Source: Catonia carolina (Eukaryota > Arthropoda > Insecta > Hemiptera > Achilidae). Taken from it: a DNA stretch of 64,000 bases. A program made the translations under genes and the position numbers. The number at the start of each line of letters is the position of its first letter. The first letter of the stretch is position 1. Under the pieces are notes generated by a model, which was given only the letters and a program-made list of their open reading frames with translations, had not been told where the DNA came from and did no database searches. Below are positions 20,601-25,332 of this stretch, one piece after another. The stretch is from assembly GCA_035578175.1 (NCBI GenBank), contig JAQMRL010000002.1:135534171-135598170 (forward strand), written 5' to 3'.

Positions 20601-22427
20601 ATGAAATTATTTTTTGTAACGTATGAAAATATGCCATGCCTGAATGGGATTCGAACCCAAGACCGCATGATGAGAGGCGAGCACGTTACCAACTACGCCA
20701 ACGCGGCCGGCGAGTAGGGGAATAGAATCTATGCCCAATCGAGGGAGTGGCATAAACAGAACAAGCAGAGCAAGCTACGTCTTCCAATTTTTTTTTTGCG
20801 AAGTAATAATCACGCATGAAGTTTTAGTCATTAATAAACATATTTATATCATATTCTATTTTATATAATAAATTTCACTATTTTTTTTTTAAGCTGCCTT
20901 TATTTTTTATTTATCACTTACACGTGTTTCGGTTTTTTACACATGACTGAAGGTGTAACATCCTCAATAGATTATAAAAAATGTAGTTTTGAACAATATA
21001 ACATATTCTGATGATTGGATCCAGCGAAACACAGGTAAATGATAAATAAAAAATATAGAGAGCTTAAAAAAAGATTAGTGAAATTTATTAAATAAAATAG
21101 AATTAATTTCAAGCTGCAGGATGCCTTACAAGTATTTATTTTTGAATTTATATCATAAGACAAAGAATTGTTAACGATTCCAATTTCATTTCTGAAAAAT
21201 TTAACACTTCAGAAACTAGACACCTATTTGATCCACATTAAATCAAATTTGTGAACCACTGTAATTCTTCAAATATTGTGAGTGAAGTAATCCACCAGTA
21301 ATCATCAAAAAATTATTTGAAAGAATGACAAATAATTTGTTTTCTTACCCGAAATATCATTTCTAATTTTTTTATAACGATGCATTCACCACTTATAAAC
21401 CACAGCTTAGTATTTATTACCTCTTAAGCTAATTAGATTATGAAAGAAACAAAAAACTCTGTCAAAGTGGAATAATTTCTAATCTTTACAAATAGTGACT
21501 TAGTGCATTAATAAATTGTTATTGAAATATAAGAACATACAAAAAAAAAATCAATTTTTTCATTCTGTAGGCAAACAAAACATATCTATATAAGCCATTC
21601 TAGCCATCTAGGACAACACTTAAAAATGCAAAAAAATTCTTATCAGTTTTTTTTACGGTGTTAAATTTCATTCTAGACAGATCCCATGTTATAAAGAATT
21701 TATTAGCAGTACACCAACGTACGATTCCAGAACCTTCAGATTTTATAGAAAACTTCTACCACAGATAAAATTCAAGGTTTGTTTATACTTAAATTTTTTG
21801 TCAAAATTTCCACATCCTATCCAAGAATTAAACCCAGACCTTGTACTTTGTTCTCTAGCAAGCTAATCTTTACACCACATTGGTAGCCCAAAAAGAATTT
21901 CAAAATCCATTAGTCTTATTTTCATTTTAGATCTTGAATAACTGTCATAAAAACAAACAAGCAAATAATTAAAGCAGTTTTATTTTTATTTTTTTACGAA
22001 TTTTTTTCATCTATCCCCGGATTTCTGCATGTTCAGATTACCTCCAAAACTTATAAAGATAATTTTGGAGCACAATTATAGATTTAAAGAAATCAGAGAG
22101 GATGTAGAGAAAATTAGAATAAACCAAAAAACTATAATAGACCTAACCAAATTCAAACTACTGGTTACTAACTTTAAGGGCTTCCATGAAGAACAAAAGC
22201 ATAATACAAAATGGACAAGAAATGTAAAAACTTACTTTATATGTTCTAAAATTACCCTAAACTAAAAAGAATCTGAGCAAGTATAACAAAAATAAATAAG
22301 AACGTACCTTTGTTGTTTTCTGTTTTCCACCAGTGAATCTATAATAAACACCAATTGCTGCTGATATAACCAAAGTAGCTGCAAAAACAGCATAGTCTGC
22401 TATACCTAATGTCTGTTGTTTTCCCAT
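379..22427 (-). CDS. SLC5-family sodium:solute symporter, gene 1 (six exons, 3' end outside window)
   Basis: Spliced gene read from right to left: exons 22427-22308, 15731-15510, 12314-12069, 4850-4735, 3531-3289 and 553-379, with introns of about 6.6, 3.2, 7.2, 1.2 and 2.7 kb. Every border has GT..AG and the phases join cleanly into 374 codons with no stop. The product matches the sodium:solute symporter (SSF/SLC5) family, closest by eye to the sodium-dependent multivitamin and sodium-coupled monocarboxylate transporters: plasma-membrane carriers with the LeuT fold that use the sodium gradient to import small organic anions or vitamins. Seen: N-terminal helix, the ASFMSSITLLGVPAE stretch of core helix 1, GGMKAVITTDVFQ, NQTQVQRYLS and FSAALSTVSALLNALAAVT. 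The last corresponds to the family's sodium-site helix. Family length is about 600 residues, so roughly 200 C-terminal residues lie to the left. The substrate cannot be read from sequence. Intron 1 alone holds a LINE and a DNA transposon. Confidence 0.93.
1003..1103 (+). mobile_element. SINE family B, 3' half
   Basis: Contains the body of SINE B: TTCATACGTTACAAAAAA, CATCCTTCACCGTCTGC, AGTAATTGCAGAACAGTCGG and an A-run tail. The tRNA-like head is missing. The stretch 554-1002 to its left is unremarkable intron. Confidence 0.75.
1437..1614 (-). mobile_element. SINE family A, complete copy with tRNA-like head
   Basis: On the minus strand it starts with a tRNA-like head (CTGTAGCGTAGTGGTTAGC is A-box like; the B box is near 1540-1555). 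A body follows with TTCACAAGTTAAAACCCAC and GTTGATGCAACTT before an A/T-rich tail. The head suggests RNA polymerase III transcription. It lies in intron 5 of gene 1. Confidence 0.75.
1657..2978 (+). mobile_element. Mariner (Tc1/mariner, DD34D) transposon, nearly intact, 1322 bp
   Basis: Terminal inverted repeats of 28 bases beginning CGAGGGGGTACCCAAAAG differ at only 2 positions, and the element is flanked by the TA dinucleotides (1655-1656 and 2979-2980) that mariner insertion duplicates. It contains one transposase reading frame and lies in intron 5 of SLC5 gene 1. Intact ends and a single frameshift suggest a fairly recent insertion. Confidence 0.95.
1850..2938 (+). pseudogene. Mariner transposase, one late frameshift
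   Basis: Cut-and-paste transposase. The start is taken at the paired ATGs 1850/1853; the open frame upstream to 1832 begins with GTG. N-terminal helix-turn-helix regions include SQVSGLSWSSVQRIL. The catalytic triad is visible: D in ITGDESW, D in HHDNAPAH, and D in LAPCDFFLFP exactly 34 residues after the second (DD34D). Past VKKK the frame leaves the family sequence. Compared with the copy at 8977-9867, an A-run near 2785-2791 is one base short; the other frame then continues the expected C-terminus and would stop near 2919. The catalytic core is intact but the last 40 or so residues are scrambled, so activity is doubtful. Confidence 0.9.
3289..3531 (-). CDS. SLC5 gene 1, coding exon 5
   Basis: 243 bases encoding FSFDPTERHTFWNLTIGGGF through YKDCDPVM. 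It has the SSF motifs RHTFW, GGGFQFLSLYAVNQTQVQRYLS and a following helix (ALYISVPILCILSFTVAFAGIAMFAVY). Acceptor TTACAG, donor CCTGTAAT|GTAAGT. The split Met codon is completed in exon 6, giving a continuous KDCDPVMSGRIPSTDQLLPL. Confidence 0.94.
3628..4075 (+). mobile_element. Repeat family D, full-length copy
   Basis: Family D is about 390 bases, opens near AGGTGGAGTGTTAAATTA and closes with a CCTAAACAACAAC tail. This copy has a small internal duplication of GTGAATGAAGTGAAGGTGTC around 3835-3905. No clear target-site duplication was found here. It lies in intron 4 of gene 1. Confidence 0.8.
4190..4650 (-). mobile_element. Retroposon 3' end with (ATT)n tail, minus strand
   Basis: On the minus strand the sequence ends GGAAATAAATTATTATGATT..., a polyadenylation-like AATAAA followed by an ATT microsatellite, a common LINE/SINE tail design. 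The body to about 4650 is AT-rich and has no detectable ORF. A similar tail occurs at 42915-42950. Confidence 0.4.
4735..4850 (-). CDS. SLC5 gene 1, coding exon 4
   Basis: 116 bases encoding SILMYAAVFLVVLSAA..., one membrane helix, then a loop with WEIAEQHGRINFF. Acceptor TTTACAG, donor TTTTAA|GTGAGT. The exon ends in phase 2 and completes an Asn codon with the first base of exon 5. It is too short for ORF-length filters, but it joins the two neighbouring exons exactly as in family members (the GRI.FF..DP block). Confidence 0.9.
5008..5397 (+). mobile_element. Repeat family D, full length with 13-base target duplication
   Basis: A 390-base copy bounded by the direct repeat TACCATTTTTCTT at 4995-5007 and 5398-5410. 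The duplication shows that the family inserts as a unit by a mechanism that duplicates 11-14 bases, as LINE-driven retroposition does. Confidence 0.88.
5690..6290. repeat. Tandem-structured repeat, units of about 140 bases
   Basis: The phrase AGTTCCAGATGAGTTACATG, with variants, recurs at about 5841, 5982 and 6122, each followed by GAAACTTGG/GAAATTCAGTGG and a block with AAGAGGTTGAAA. These are three to four decayed tandem units. The right end carries CCCGGGTGAAGCCAGAATGG, a GC-rich motif that stands out from its surroundings. The class of element is not recognised. Confidence 0.6.
6291..7375. other. Intron 3 sequence, nothing recognised
   Basis: AT-rich with many A-runs. No coding segment or repeat shared with the rest of the window was seen. 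Confidence 0.5.
7376..7665 (+). mobile_element. SINE family C, complete copy
   Basis: Starts with a tRNA-like head (TTGATCTAGAGATAAAGTCG, then AAGGTTCAAATTCTAGTAAA as B box). The body runs ATAGACAGTGGTTAC..., GTACAAGACTACACCTCATT and CACATCGTCCTCATCTCATT and ends near AACAGACAGCAACGC plus an A-rich tail. It is about 290-330 bases, like the copies at 44645-44970 and 49079-49400. Confidence 0.8.
7666..8398. other. Intron 3 sequence, nothing firm
   Basis: AT-rich. A short segment near 8038-8070 (GGAGGCCAGCTACTGGC...) resembles, inverted, a segment near 9917-9945, but no larger element could be outlined. Confidence 0.45.
8410..8805 (-). mobile_element. Repeat family D with 11-base target duplication
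   Basis: A full-length copy in reverse orientation, flanked by AATAATGAAAT at 8399-8409 and again at 8806-8816. It retains all family landmarks, including the TTGTTTAGGTCATCAGCC end, GATAACTCTGATTAGTGTC and CACTCCACCTGTC. Confidence 0.88.
8977..9867 (+). mobile_element. Mariner transposon, internally deleted copy (891 bp)
   Basis: Same family as 1657-2978, with TA flanks at 8975-8976 and 9868-9869. The right terminal repeat is nearly perfect; the left one carries a few inserted bases. Compared with the longer copy about 430 bases are missing, with the junction near 9400-9420. The transposase remains as an N-terminal piece (9148-9371, from MIASLSEQRVAVKFC to a stop after NENV) and a C-terminal piece (9466-9750, with NAPAHIAIS, YSPDLAQCDFFLLP and KKCFEQWKHW). 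The second catalytic Asp context is damaged, so the copy is dead but possibly mobile in trans. Confidence 0.9.
9868..10629. other. Intron 3 sequence, nothing recognised
   Basis: AT-rich, no coding segment. A GC-richer patch at 9917-9945 (CGGAGGGGCCACAACCCAG) has an inverted relative at 8038-8070. Confidence 0.45.
10630..11352. repeat. Foldback element with arms of about 210-240 bases
   Basis: The left arm (10640-10855) and right arm (11105-11345) are imperfect reverse complements. Examples are AACAGTCAAAGAATGA against TCATTCTTTGACTGTT, CAATTGAGAAGTA against TACTTCTCAATTG, and CAAGTCAGTTCTGCCAACCT against AGGTTGGCAGAACTGACTTG. A spacer of about 250 bases separates them. No ORF is present. The structure is that of a non-autonomous foldback DNA element in intron 3. 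Confidence 0.75.
11355..11450 (-). mobile_element. LINE 3' end fragment
   Basis: On the minus strand the last codons read like DW..WSHVA(S/K) followed by an A-run, resembling the end of the LINE at 40690-42690 (IDFKWSHVAVK). It is only about 95 bases long. Confidence 0.45.
11445..11905 (+). mobile_element. LINE fragment, end of reverse transcriptase ORF
   Basis: The plus-strand translation gives KFYKVMAAPVIHHGSE, then VAEM-stop-FLQRTKRCSHRDQ, the same block as KFYKVMAIPTLAYGSEAW..AEM-stop-FLRQVKD in the LINE at 16285-18710. Only the C-terminal, post-catalytic portion is present. Several stops show decay. It lies in intron 3, antisense to gene 1. Confidence 0.7.
12069..12314 (-). CDS. SLC5 gene 1, coding exon 3
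   Basis: 82 codons, phase 0 at both ends (acceptor GATTCAG, donor CAG|GTATGA). It starts YSFEMLQYLSRRFG, continuing the conserved AYEY..LE.RF block from exon 2. It contains two hydrophobic helices (around SLVYSIQMILYMGVVLYAPAI and IFLVGIVCTFYSTLG) and the family hallmark GGMKAVITTDVFQ at its end. Conservation to SLC5 sodium-coupled transporters is strong throughout. Confidence 0.94.
12315..13425. other. Intron 2 sequence, mostly unique
   Basis: No coding exon was found. A purine-rich stretch at 12390-12490 (AGAGAAGAATGCAAGGTCAT...) may be a LINE remnant but is too short to place. Confidence 0.45.
13428..13605 (-). mobile_element. LINE 3' end fragment (RT ORF C-terminus)
   Basis: The minus-strand translation includes CLMWFGHVQRMGEDRWPRRI followed by a Trp-Arg-rich tail, matching the usual ..GHV.RM...R.PR.. 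end of LINE endonuclease/reverse transcriptase ORFs. It is a short 5'-truncated copy. Confidence 0.6.
13614..14450 (+). mobile_element. Repeat family E (GT-microsatellite element), copy 1
   Basis: Starts TTTACTTTCTCTTGCCTATA, then TAGGAAGGAAAGTATTGTTT, TTTTCAGACCCCCTGAACC and TTTTTAGCGATTGGTCTG with an internal (GT)n tract at about 13764-13789. It continues through blocks such as TATATAATAAAAGTTGTAGA and ends near the hairpin GTGTGAGTGTTTCACAC. No credible protein. Family E is about 850-950 bases when complete. Confidence 0.8.
14526..15476 (+). mobile_element. Repeat family E, copy 2 (adjacent to copy 1)
   Basis: A full-length copy 75 bases downstream of copy 1 in the same orientation, with a longer (GT)n tract at about 14660-14694. 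Its right end has GGCAAGAGAAAGT, the reverse complement of the ACTTTCTCTTGCC at its start, giving 13-base inverted ends. GTGTGAGTGTTTCACACC follows. It stops about 35 bases from the exon 2 donor of gene 1. Confidence 0.82.
15510..15731 (-). CDS. SLC5 gene 1, coding exon 2
   Basis: 74 codons, both ends phase 0 (acceptor TTCCAG, donor GAG|GTAATT). It begins EYLLADKEQR and ends LQATSAYE. It contains two membrane helices: PVAVSLMASFMSSITLLGVPAE, which in the SSF fold is the broken core helix that helps bind sodium and substrate, and FVFIDLGYVLLAPVAAYYYLPVFF. Forty-eight of 74 residues are identical to exon 2 of gene 2 at 63231-63452. The donor side lies only about 35 bases from the end of a repeat element (14526-15476). 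Confidence 0.94.
15805..15915 (-). mobile_element. Repeat family D, decayed end fragment
   Basis: Shows GATTATCAGTTGAAAGAGT, TTTTATTAAGTAATA and ATGACATGGTTTACC, which line up with the tail end of family D. The remainder to 16280 is unremarkable intron 1. Confidence 0.5.
16285..18710 (-). mobile_element. 5'-truncated non-LTR retrotransposon (endonuclease-reverse transcriptase LINE)
   Basis: The minus-strand reading runs from the last part of an AP-type endonuclease (SIIDYIIVNQRLAAHVRDVR, LYTDHFLL) through a complete reverse transcriptase to a C-terminal GHV/GRPRKRW-like block near 16400. A frameshift lies near 17350-17400 and an in-frame stop at about 16733. The 5' part (ORF1 and most of the endonuclease) is missing, as expected from incomplete reverse transcription. 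It lies in intron 1 of SLC5 gene 1 in the same orientation as the gene. The exact clade was not determined. Confidence 0.9.
16736..18705 (-). pseudogene. LINE endonuclease/reverse transcriptase ORF, two frames
   Basis: The first frame (18705-17311) carries the endonuclease tail, then the RT fingers: WMVSKVVSIFKKGDRSNPGN, YRGISLLDTTYKLY, NQMGFRRGRSCIDAVF, AFVDWEKAFDNVD. The second frame (17416-16736) continues with GVKQGCPISPALFNIYVNEL, the catalytic YLLFADDTVI box and the LGCDVTYDYD region. The frames overlap at 17311-17416, so one indel breaks the protein. A TGA follows AEM at 16733, but coding similarity continues beyond (FLRQVKDCTRED). All RT motifs are legible, so the copy is moderately young, but it is non-functional. 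Confidence 0.9.
18711..19038. other. Intron 1 sequence between LINE and CACTG element
   Basis: Somewhat more GC-rich than the surroundings. No ORF, tRNA-like head or repeat shared with the rest of the window was detected. Confidence 0.4.
19039..20227 (-). mobile_element. DNA transposon with CACTGGTCTAC inverted ends and TTA target duplication
   Basis: The inverted termini CACTGGTCTAC (19039-19049) and GTAGACCAGTG (20217-20227) are perfect over 11 bases and flanked by TTA on both sides (19036-19038, 20228-20230). The 3-base duplication and CACTG start suggest a CACTA/CMC-like or PIF-like cut-and-paste element; the superfamily is inference. The 1189-base interior carries a decayed minus-strand ORF (see 19239-20170). 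Confidence 0.7.
19239..20170 (-). pseudogene. Decayed copy of a repeated arthropod ORF of unknown function
   Basis: Minus-strand pieces in order: AGDQDKSWASHI near 20000; a cysteine-containing stretch after a damaged FAI..WFGESR; SAIRHVLHSEELPVPLPPQLW near 19800; then SELEKAAWVSFQNIVKSFLG, NFVQLVSELLKNYPNLGCNM, SLKIHMLHSN; then NLGNVSDEYGEHFHQDISMM, YQGKWSPSILADYNWTL and a stop at 19239. From memory of many arthropod gene sets, this architecture (GDQDKSWAPH, CYFC, GCNMSLKIHFLHSHL, HGERFHQDI, YQGKWSPSMLADYCWTL) occurs as very many near-identical 'uncharacterized' proteins. This copy has stops and at least two frame changes. Its location inside inverted ends suggests it derives from a transposon gene. 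No function is claimed. Confidence 0.75.
20545..20712 (-). mobile_element. SINE family B, complete copy
   Basis: The minus strand opens with a tRNA-like head (GCGTTGGCGTAGTTGGTAAC, B box GGGTTCGAATCCCATTC). It continues CATATTTTCATACGTTAC, CACCGTCTGCATTAACAG and CAGTCGGACGTTAAACC and ends in an A-run. Confidence 0.85.
20848..21106. repeat. Foldback/palindromic element, arms about 85 bases
   Basis: Left arm 20848-20932 and right arm 21013-21106 are reverse complements with few differences (TAATAAATTTCACTA against TAGTGAAATTTATTA; TTTTTTATTTATCA against TGATAAATAAAAAA; GTGTTTCG against CGAAACAC). The spacer is about 80 bases. No ORF. A MITE-like DNA element in intron 1. Confidence 0.75.
21107..21784. 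other. Intron 1 sequence, nothing recognised
   Basis: AT-rich, no conserved coding segment on either strand and no shared repeat seen. Confidence 0.45.
21785..21893 (-). mobile_element. SINE family A-like head, degraded
   Basis: On the minus strand GCTACCAATGTGGTGTAAAG, TTAGCTTGCTAG and GGTCTGGGTTTAATTCTTGG are a tRNA-like A box and B box followed by GAAATTTTGAC as in family A. It is decayed. Confidence 0.5.
22308..22427 (-). CDS. SLC5 gene 1, coding exon 1 (start codon)
   Basis: Encodes 40 residues beginning MGKQQTLGIADYAVF and ending GGKQKTTK. A single hydrophobic span at about residues 9-27 is the first membrane helix of the SLC5 fold, followed by the typical GGKQKTT loop that leads into the EYLL motif of the next exon. 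The donor is AAG|GTACGT, phase 0. The ATG at 22427 is chosen because gene 2 has the equivalent start and exon length (43 codons) and because a pyrimidine-rich tract ending in AG (acceptor at 22456-22455) lies just upstream. That implies the 27 bases before the ATG are 5' untranslated sequence joined to an unseen leader exon. Confidence 0.92.
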
Positions 22428-22456
22428 CGCACAGTACGTAACTATAATTCTTTACT
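22428..22456 (-). promoter_or_regulatory. Splice acceptor and 5' untranslated tail of gene 1
   Basis: A minus-strand pyrimidine-rich tract ending TTTGTATTTTCAG (AG at 22456-22455) precedes 27 bases of leader and the ATG. Gene 2 has the same arrangement. This is inferred to be the 3' end of an intron separating a non-coding first exon, whose location in the following repeat-rich region could not be fixed. Confidence 0.55.
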
Positions 22457-22548
22457 GAAAATACAAAAATCATAATTAAAAAATAAATTATAGTCTGTAA
22501 TAAATACAGTGTACACTAAAACTGCAATAAAAAACATTAGAAAAAGGT

Positions 22549-22943
22549 ATTGCCCATAATAGACAGGTGGAGTGTCAAATTATTTGCATTCAATCTGTTG
22601 TTAGTTGCAGGGCTAAAATAAATAGTTCTGTTTCTTATCACACGGTAAGCCAATTAAATGACTGAATCATATAAGATCAGACGAGGCAGAGATGTATAAG
22701 ACACTAATCAGAGTTATCTCCTCTGAAAGTAATGAATTTAATTATACAACCAGACCCTCTGGTGATTAAAGTGAAGGTGTCATTTGCAGAGTGAAAAATA
22801 TGTGCTTTTCAGAGGGCCAGGCATGCTGATAAGCGTACTTTTCCACTCAGTGAGGAAGGCAAAAGTAAATCACCTAACTCCTCGTTCTACTAAAACCTCT
22901 ACAGGTTCAAACCAGCCTTTCAACTGATAACCTAAACAACAAC
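22549..22943 (+). mobile_element. Repeat family D with 13-base target duplication
   Basis: Full-length copy. AGAAAAAGGTATT at 22539-22551 and AGAAAAATGTATT at 22944-22956 form a 13-base duplication with one mismatch. It lies just upstream of the gene 1 start codon, within the presumed leader intron. Confidence 0.85.
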
Positions 22944-22987
22944 AGAAAAATGTATTCCTCATTAATAAATTTGTGTGATGAAAATCA

Positions 22988-23165
22988 TTTAAAAAATACA
23001 AGAGGTCGTTGAGTTCAATTGATGACCAGGGTCTCGTAAATTACTACAAATTCAAACCCATTATTTCTCAACCCAAAGTAGACGCTTATAATCAAGATGT
23101 TGATGAAACTTAAAATAAACCAAAAAACATAAGAGGCTACGGGTCGCTATATTGAGACGTACAAA
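22988..23165 (+). mobile_element. SINE family A, partly decayed
   Basis: GACCAGGGTCTCGTAAATTACTACAAATTCAAACCCATT, quoted in part, then AGATGTTGATGAAACTTAAA and an AACC/A-rich end follow the family A body. The tRNA-like head is barely recognisable. Confidence 0.55.
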
Positions 23166-23174
23166 AAAATAACT

Positions 23175-23305
23175 TCTTTTTGGTTTTATGTTTAACTGTT
23201 ATGCACCTTAAAGCCAATGCTGATGGTGAAGGCTGATACCGATAATGAATGTTAACAAAATTGTTAGATCTGATCAGGAATTGAACCTTGGACTCCTAGC
23301 ATAGA
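23175..23305 (-). mobile_element. SINE family B-like, strongly decayed
   Basis: TTTTTGGTTTTATGTTTAAC, GCTGATGGTGAAGGCTGA and GGAATTGAACCTTGGACTCC follow family B in reverse order and orientation, with many changes. Confidence 0.5.
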
Positions 23306-23624
23306 AGCACTATTCTATGCCATAAGCAATGGCATATACCATTATTTAAGGAATTTCAATGGCTTATAATTTCTTCTTTGCAAATTTTTGAAATAATACC
23401 ATAGAAGCAAGACAACTTTTATAAAGTTTAAATGACCACAATCACAACATAAAGAAAATTATTAATGTATTGCTAATCACCACATTAAATACTTGAACAA
23501 AAGCATACTCACACACATCAAAAATACATCAATAAATTAGCATAAGCTTTAAAAAATTGTGCTCCTCTGCATTTGTGTAAATAAAGCTAAAAGATCCTTG
23601 ATTGATGAAACATTCTACAACATA

Positions 23625-24614
23625 CGAGGTAAGGCTATTAAATAACGAGACTGACATTGTAAAAAATTTTATTTTTATTCATAATCACTTATTGTCACCT
23701 TCAATATACACTCCTTCTCTATCCCTACAATGCTCCATGTGAATTTTCCATTGTTGGAAAAAGTGCTGGAAGTCATCTTCTGTCAGCTCCTTCAGGACAG
23801 GTGCCGCTTTCTCTTTTACAGCTTCCACAGACTCAAATCTTGTCCCTTTTAATGCAGATTTCACCTTAGGGAACAGGTAGAAGTCACATGGTGCAAGATC
23901 TGGTGAATAAGGTGGATGTTCTAACACTGAGATTCTATACTTGGCTAGGAACCTCTTGACAGATAACGCAGAATGAGCTGGCGCATTGTCTTGGTGGAGA
24001 ACCCATGATTTATCCTTCCACATTTCGGAGCGTTTTTCCTTACTCTTTGACATAGTTTAGAAAGTACCTCAAGGCAGATTAATTTATTATTAATTATCTT
24101 TAATAAGTGATTAATTAATAATTGTAATAATTGATTATTATATTAATTGATTAATTGTTTCACCTTCAGGAACCCAATGAAGGTACACAATCCCATGGAT
24201 ATAAAAAAAAACAATCATCATTGCTTTAAATTTTGACTTGCTCATTCAAGCTTTTTTGGCTCTCGGTGAAGTTCGGCTCTTCCAATGCATGGATTGGTGC
24301 TTCGTTTCCGGATTATAAGTAAAAAACCACGTTTCATCACATGTTATTATCTTCTACCTGTTTCCTAAGGTGAAATCTGCATTAAAAGGGACAAGATTTG
24401 AGTCTGAGGTAGCTGTATAAGAGAAAGCGGCACGTGTCCTGAAGCAGGTGAGAGAAGATGACTTCCAGCACTGTTTCCAACAATTGAAAATTCACATGGA
24501 GCATTGTAGGGATAGAGAAGGAGTGTATATTAAAGGTGATAATAAGTGATTATGTATAAAATTAAAATTAAATTTTTTACAACGTCAGTCTCGTTGTTTA
24601 ATAGCCACACCTCG
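23625..24614 (-). mobile_element. Rearranged mariner with two 3' ends (inverted-end derivative), 990 bp
   Basis: The ends are inverted repeats (CGAGGTAAGGCTATTAAATA at left; right end reverse complement CGAGGTGTGGCTATTAAACA) with TA on both sides (23623-23624, 24615-24616). From the left, a minus-strand transposase 3' half runs to about 24351. There it meets, in inverted orientation, a second piece of the same transposase 3' end (24352-24550, plus strand). The element has no 5' half. A different mariner family from 1657-2978. The same junction is present at 61349-61375. Confidence 0.85.
23685..24350 (-). pseudogene. Mariner transposase, C-terminal two thirds
   Basis: The upstream part (24350-24170) reads DETWFFTYNPETKHQSMHWK, then TSPRAKKA and MSKSKFKAMMIVFF. 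An AT-rich expansion at about 24080-24165 interrupts it. The C-terminal part (24053-23685) is open: KDKSWVLHQDNAPAHSALSV, RISVLEHPPYSPDLAPCDFY, LFPKVKSALKGTRFES and FQQWKIHMEH, ending GVYIEGDNK. Catalytic Asp residues of the DETW, HQDN and APCDF boxes are all present, but the N-terminal DNA-binding domain is missing. Confidence 0.85.
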
Positions 24615-24636
24615 TACAGTTTCTTTTTTTGATGGC

Positions 24637-24968
24637 AATTTTTTTAAATTGTCATCTAACCTTTTCCTATGTCTGTTACACCCAGATGTCAAAAACTATA
24701 AGAGACGGCAACAAAATAAATGGTTTTTGGATTCGTAATCCACACAAAAAGTTAGTGGGCCTGGATTGGGTTTGATCCGGTTTCAACAAGAAGTGGCCCA
24801 AAACCAGATGTCACGAAATCAAAGTCAGAATTTGTAAACAAAAATAGTGTCATTTGATTCCTCTTAAAGTGTATATACAGAAATCACTAATGGCTTTTAT
24901 GATAGGTGAAAACCCTTTTCAAAAATTGCCACCAGCCAAGAGATGCATCATTTCATGAAAAAGATTTT
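24637..24968 (+). repeat. Repeat family F, one unit with end segment
   Basis: Shares with 51940-53575 the order ACACCCAGATGTCA, TTCGTAATCCACACAAAAAG, TTAGTGGGCCTGGATTGGGT, CAGAAATCACTAATGG and a terminal near-palindrome around GAGATGCATCATTTCATG. No coding capacity. Confidence 0.65.
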
Positions 24969-25057
24969 GGTTAATAAATTTCTAAATAAACACTGAGATT
25001 AATTGTGTATTATTTTATCAAACATCCTATGTAGGATTATAAACAGCCGTATTATTT

Positions 25058-25332
25058 AAAATTGAAATATATATTTCTAACCACCAGAATACGGTAACAG
25101 AAAACACTTACCAATGTTTATTGCCCTTTCGTGTATCTTGTACACATCTTCAGTAAATTAAAATTCTTCTGCCATGGTAGGAGTAGGAAGTTTTAAATTT
25201 TGATGTGAAAAATTTTTTTTTAAATTTTAATTTATTGAAGATATGTACAAGATACACAAAAGCGTTATAAACATTGGTAAGTGTTTTCTGTTACCGTATT
25301 CTGGTGGTTAGAAATATATATTTCAATTTAAT
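25058..25332. repeat. Near-perfect palindrome, arms about 107 bases
   Basis: Left arm 25058-25166 and right arm 25223-25332 are reverse complements over their length (AAATTGAAATATATATTTCT against AGAAATATATATTTCAATTT; CCAGAATACGGTAACAGAAA against TTTCTGTTACCGTATTCTGG; ACTTACCAATGTTTAT against ATAAACATTGGTAAGT). The spacer is 55-60 bases. No ORF. Likely a MITE-type foldback element. Confidence 0.85.

Noticed and set aside
22029..22265. 78-residue ORF rich in Lys, Ile and Asn, next to gene 1 exon 1
   Set aside because: Composition follows local AT-richness; no motif, no repeat partner, and it lies antisense in intron 1 beside the exon.
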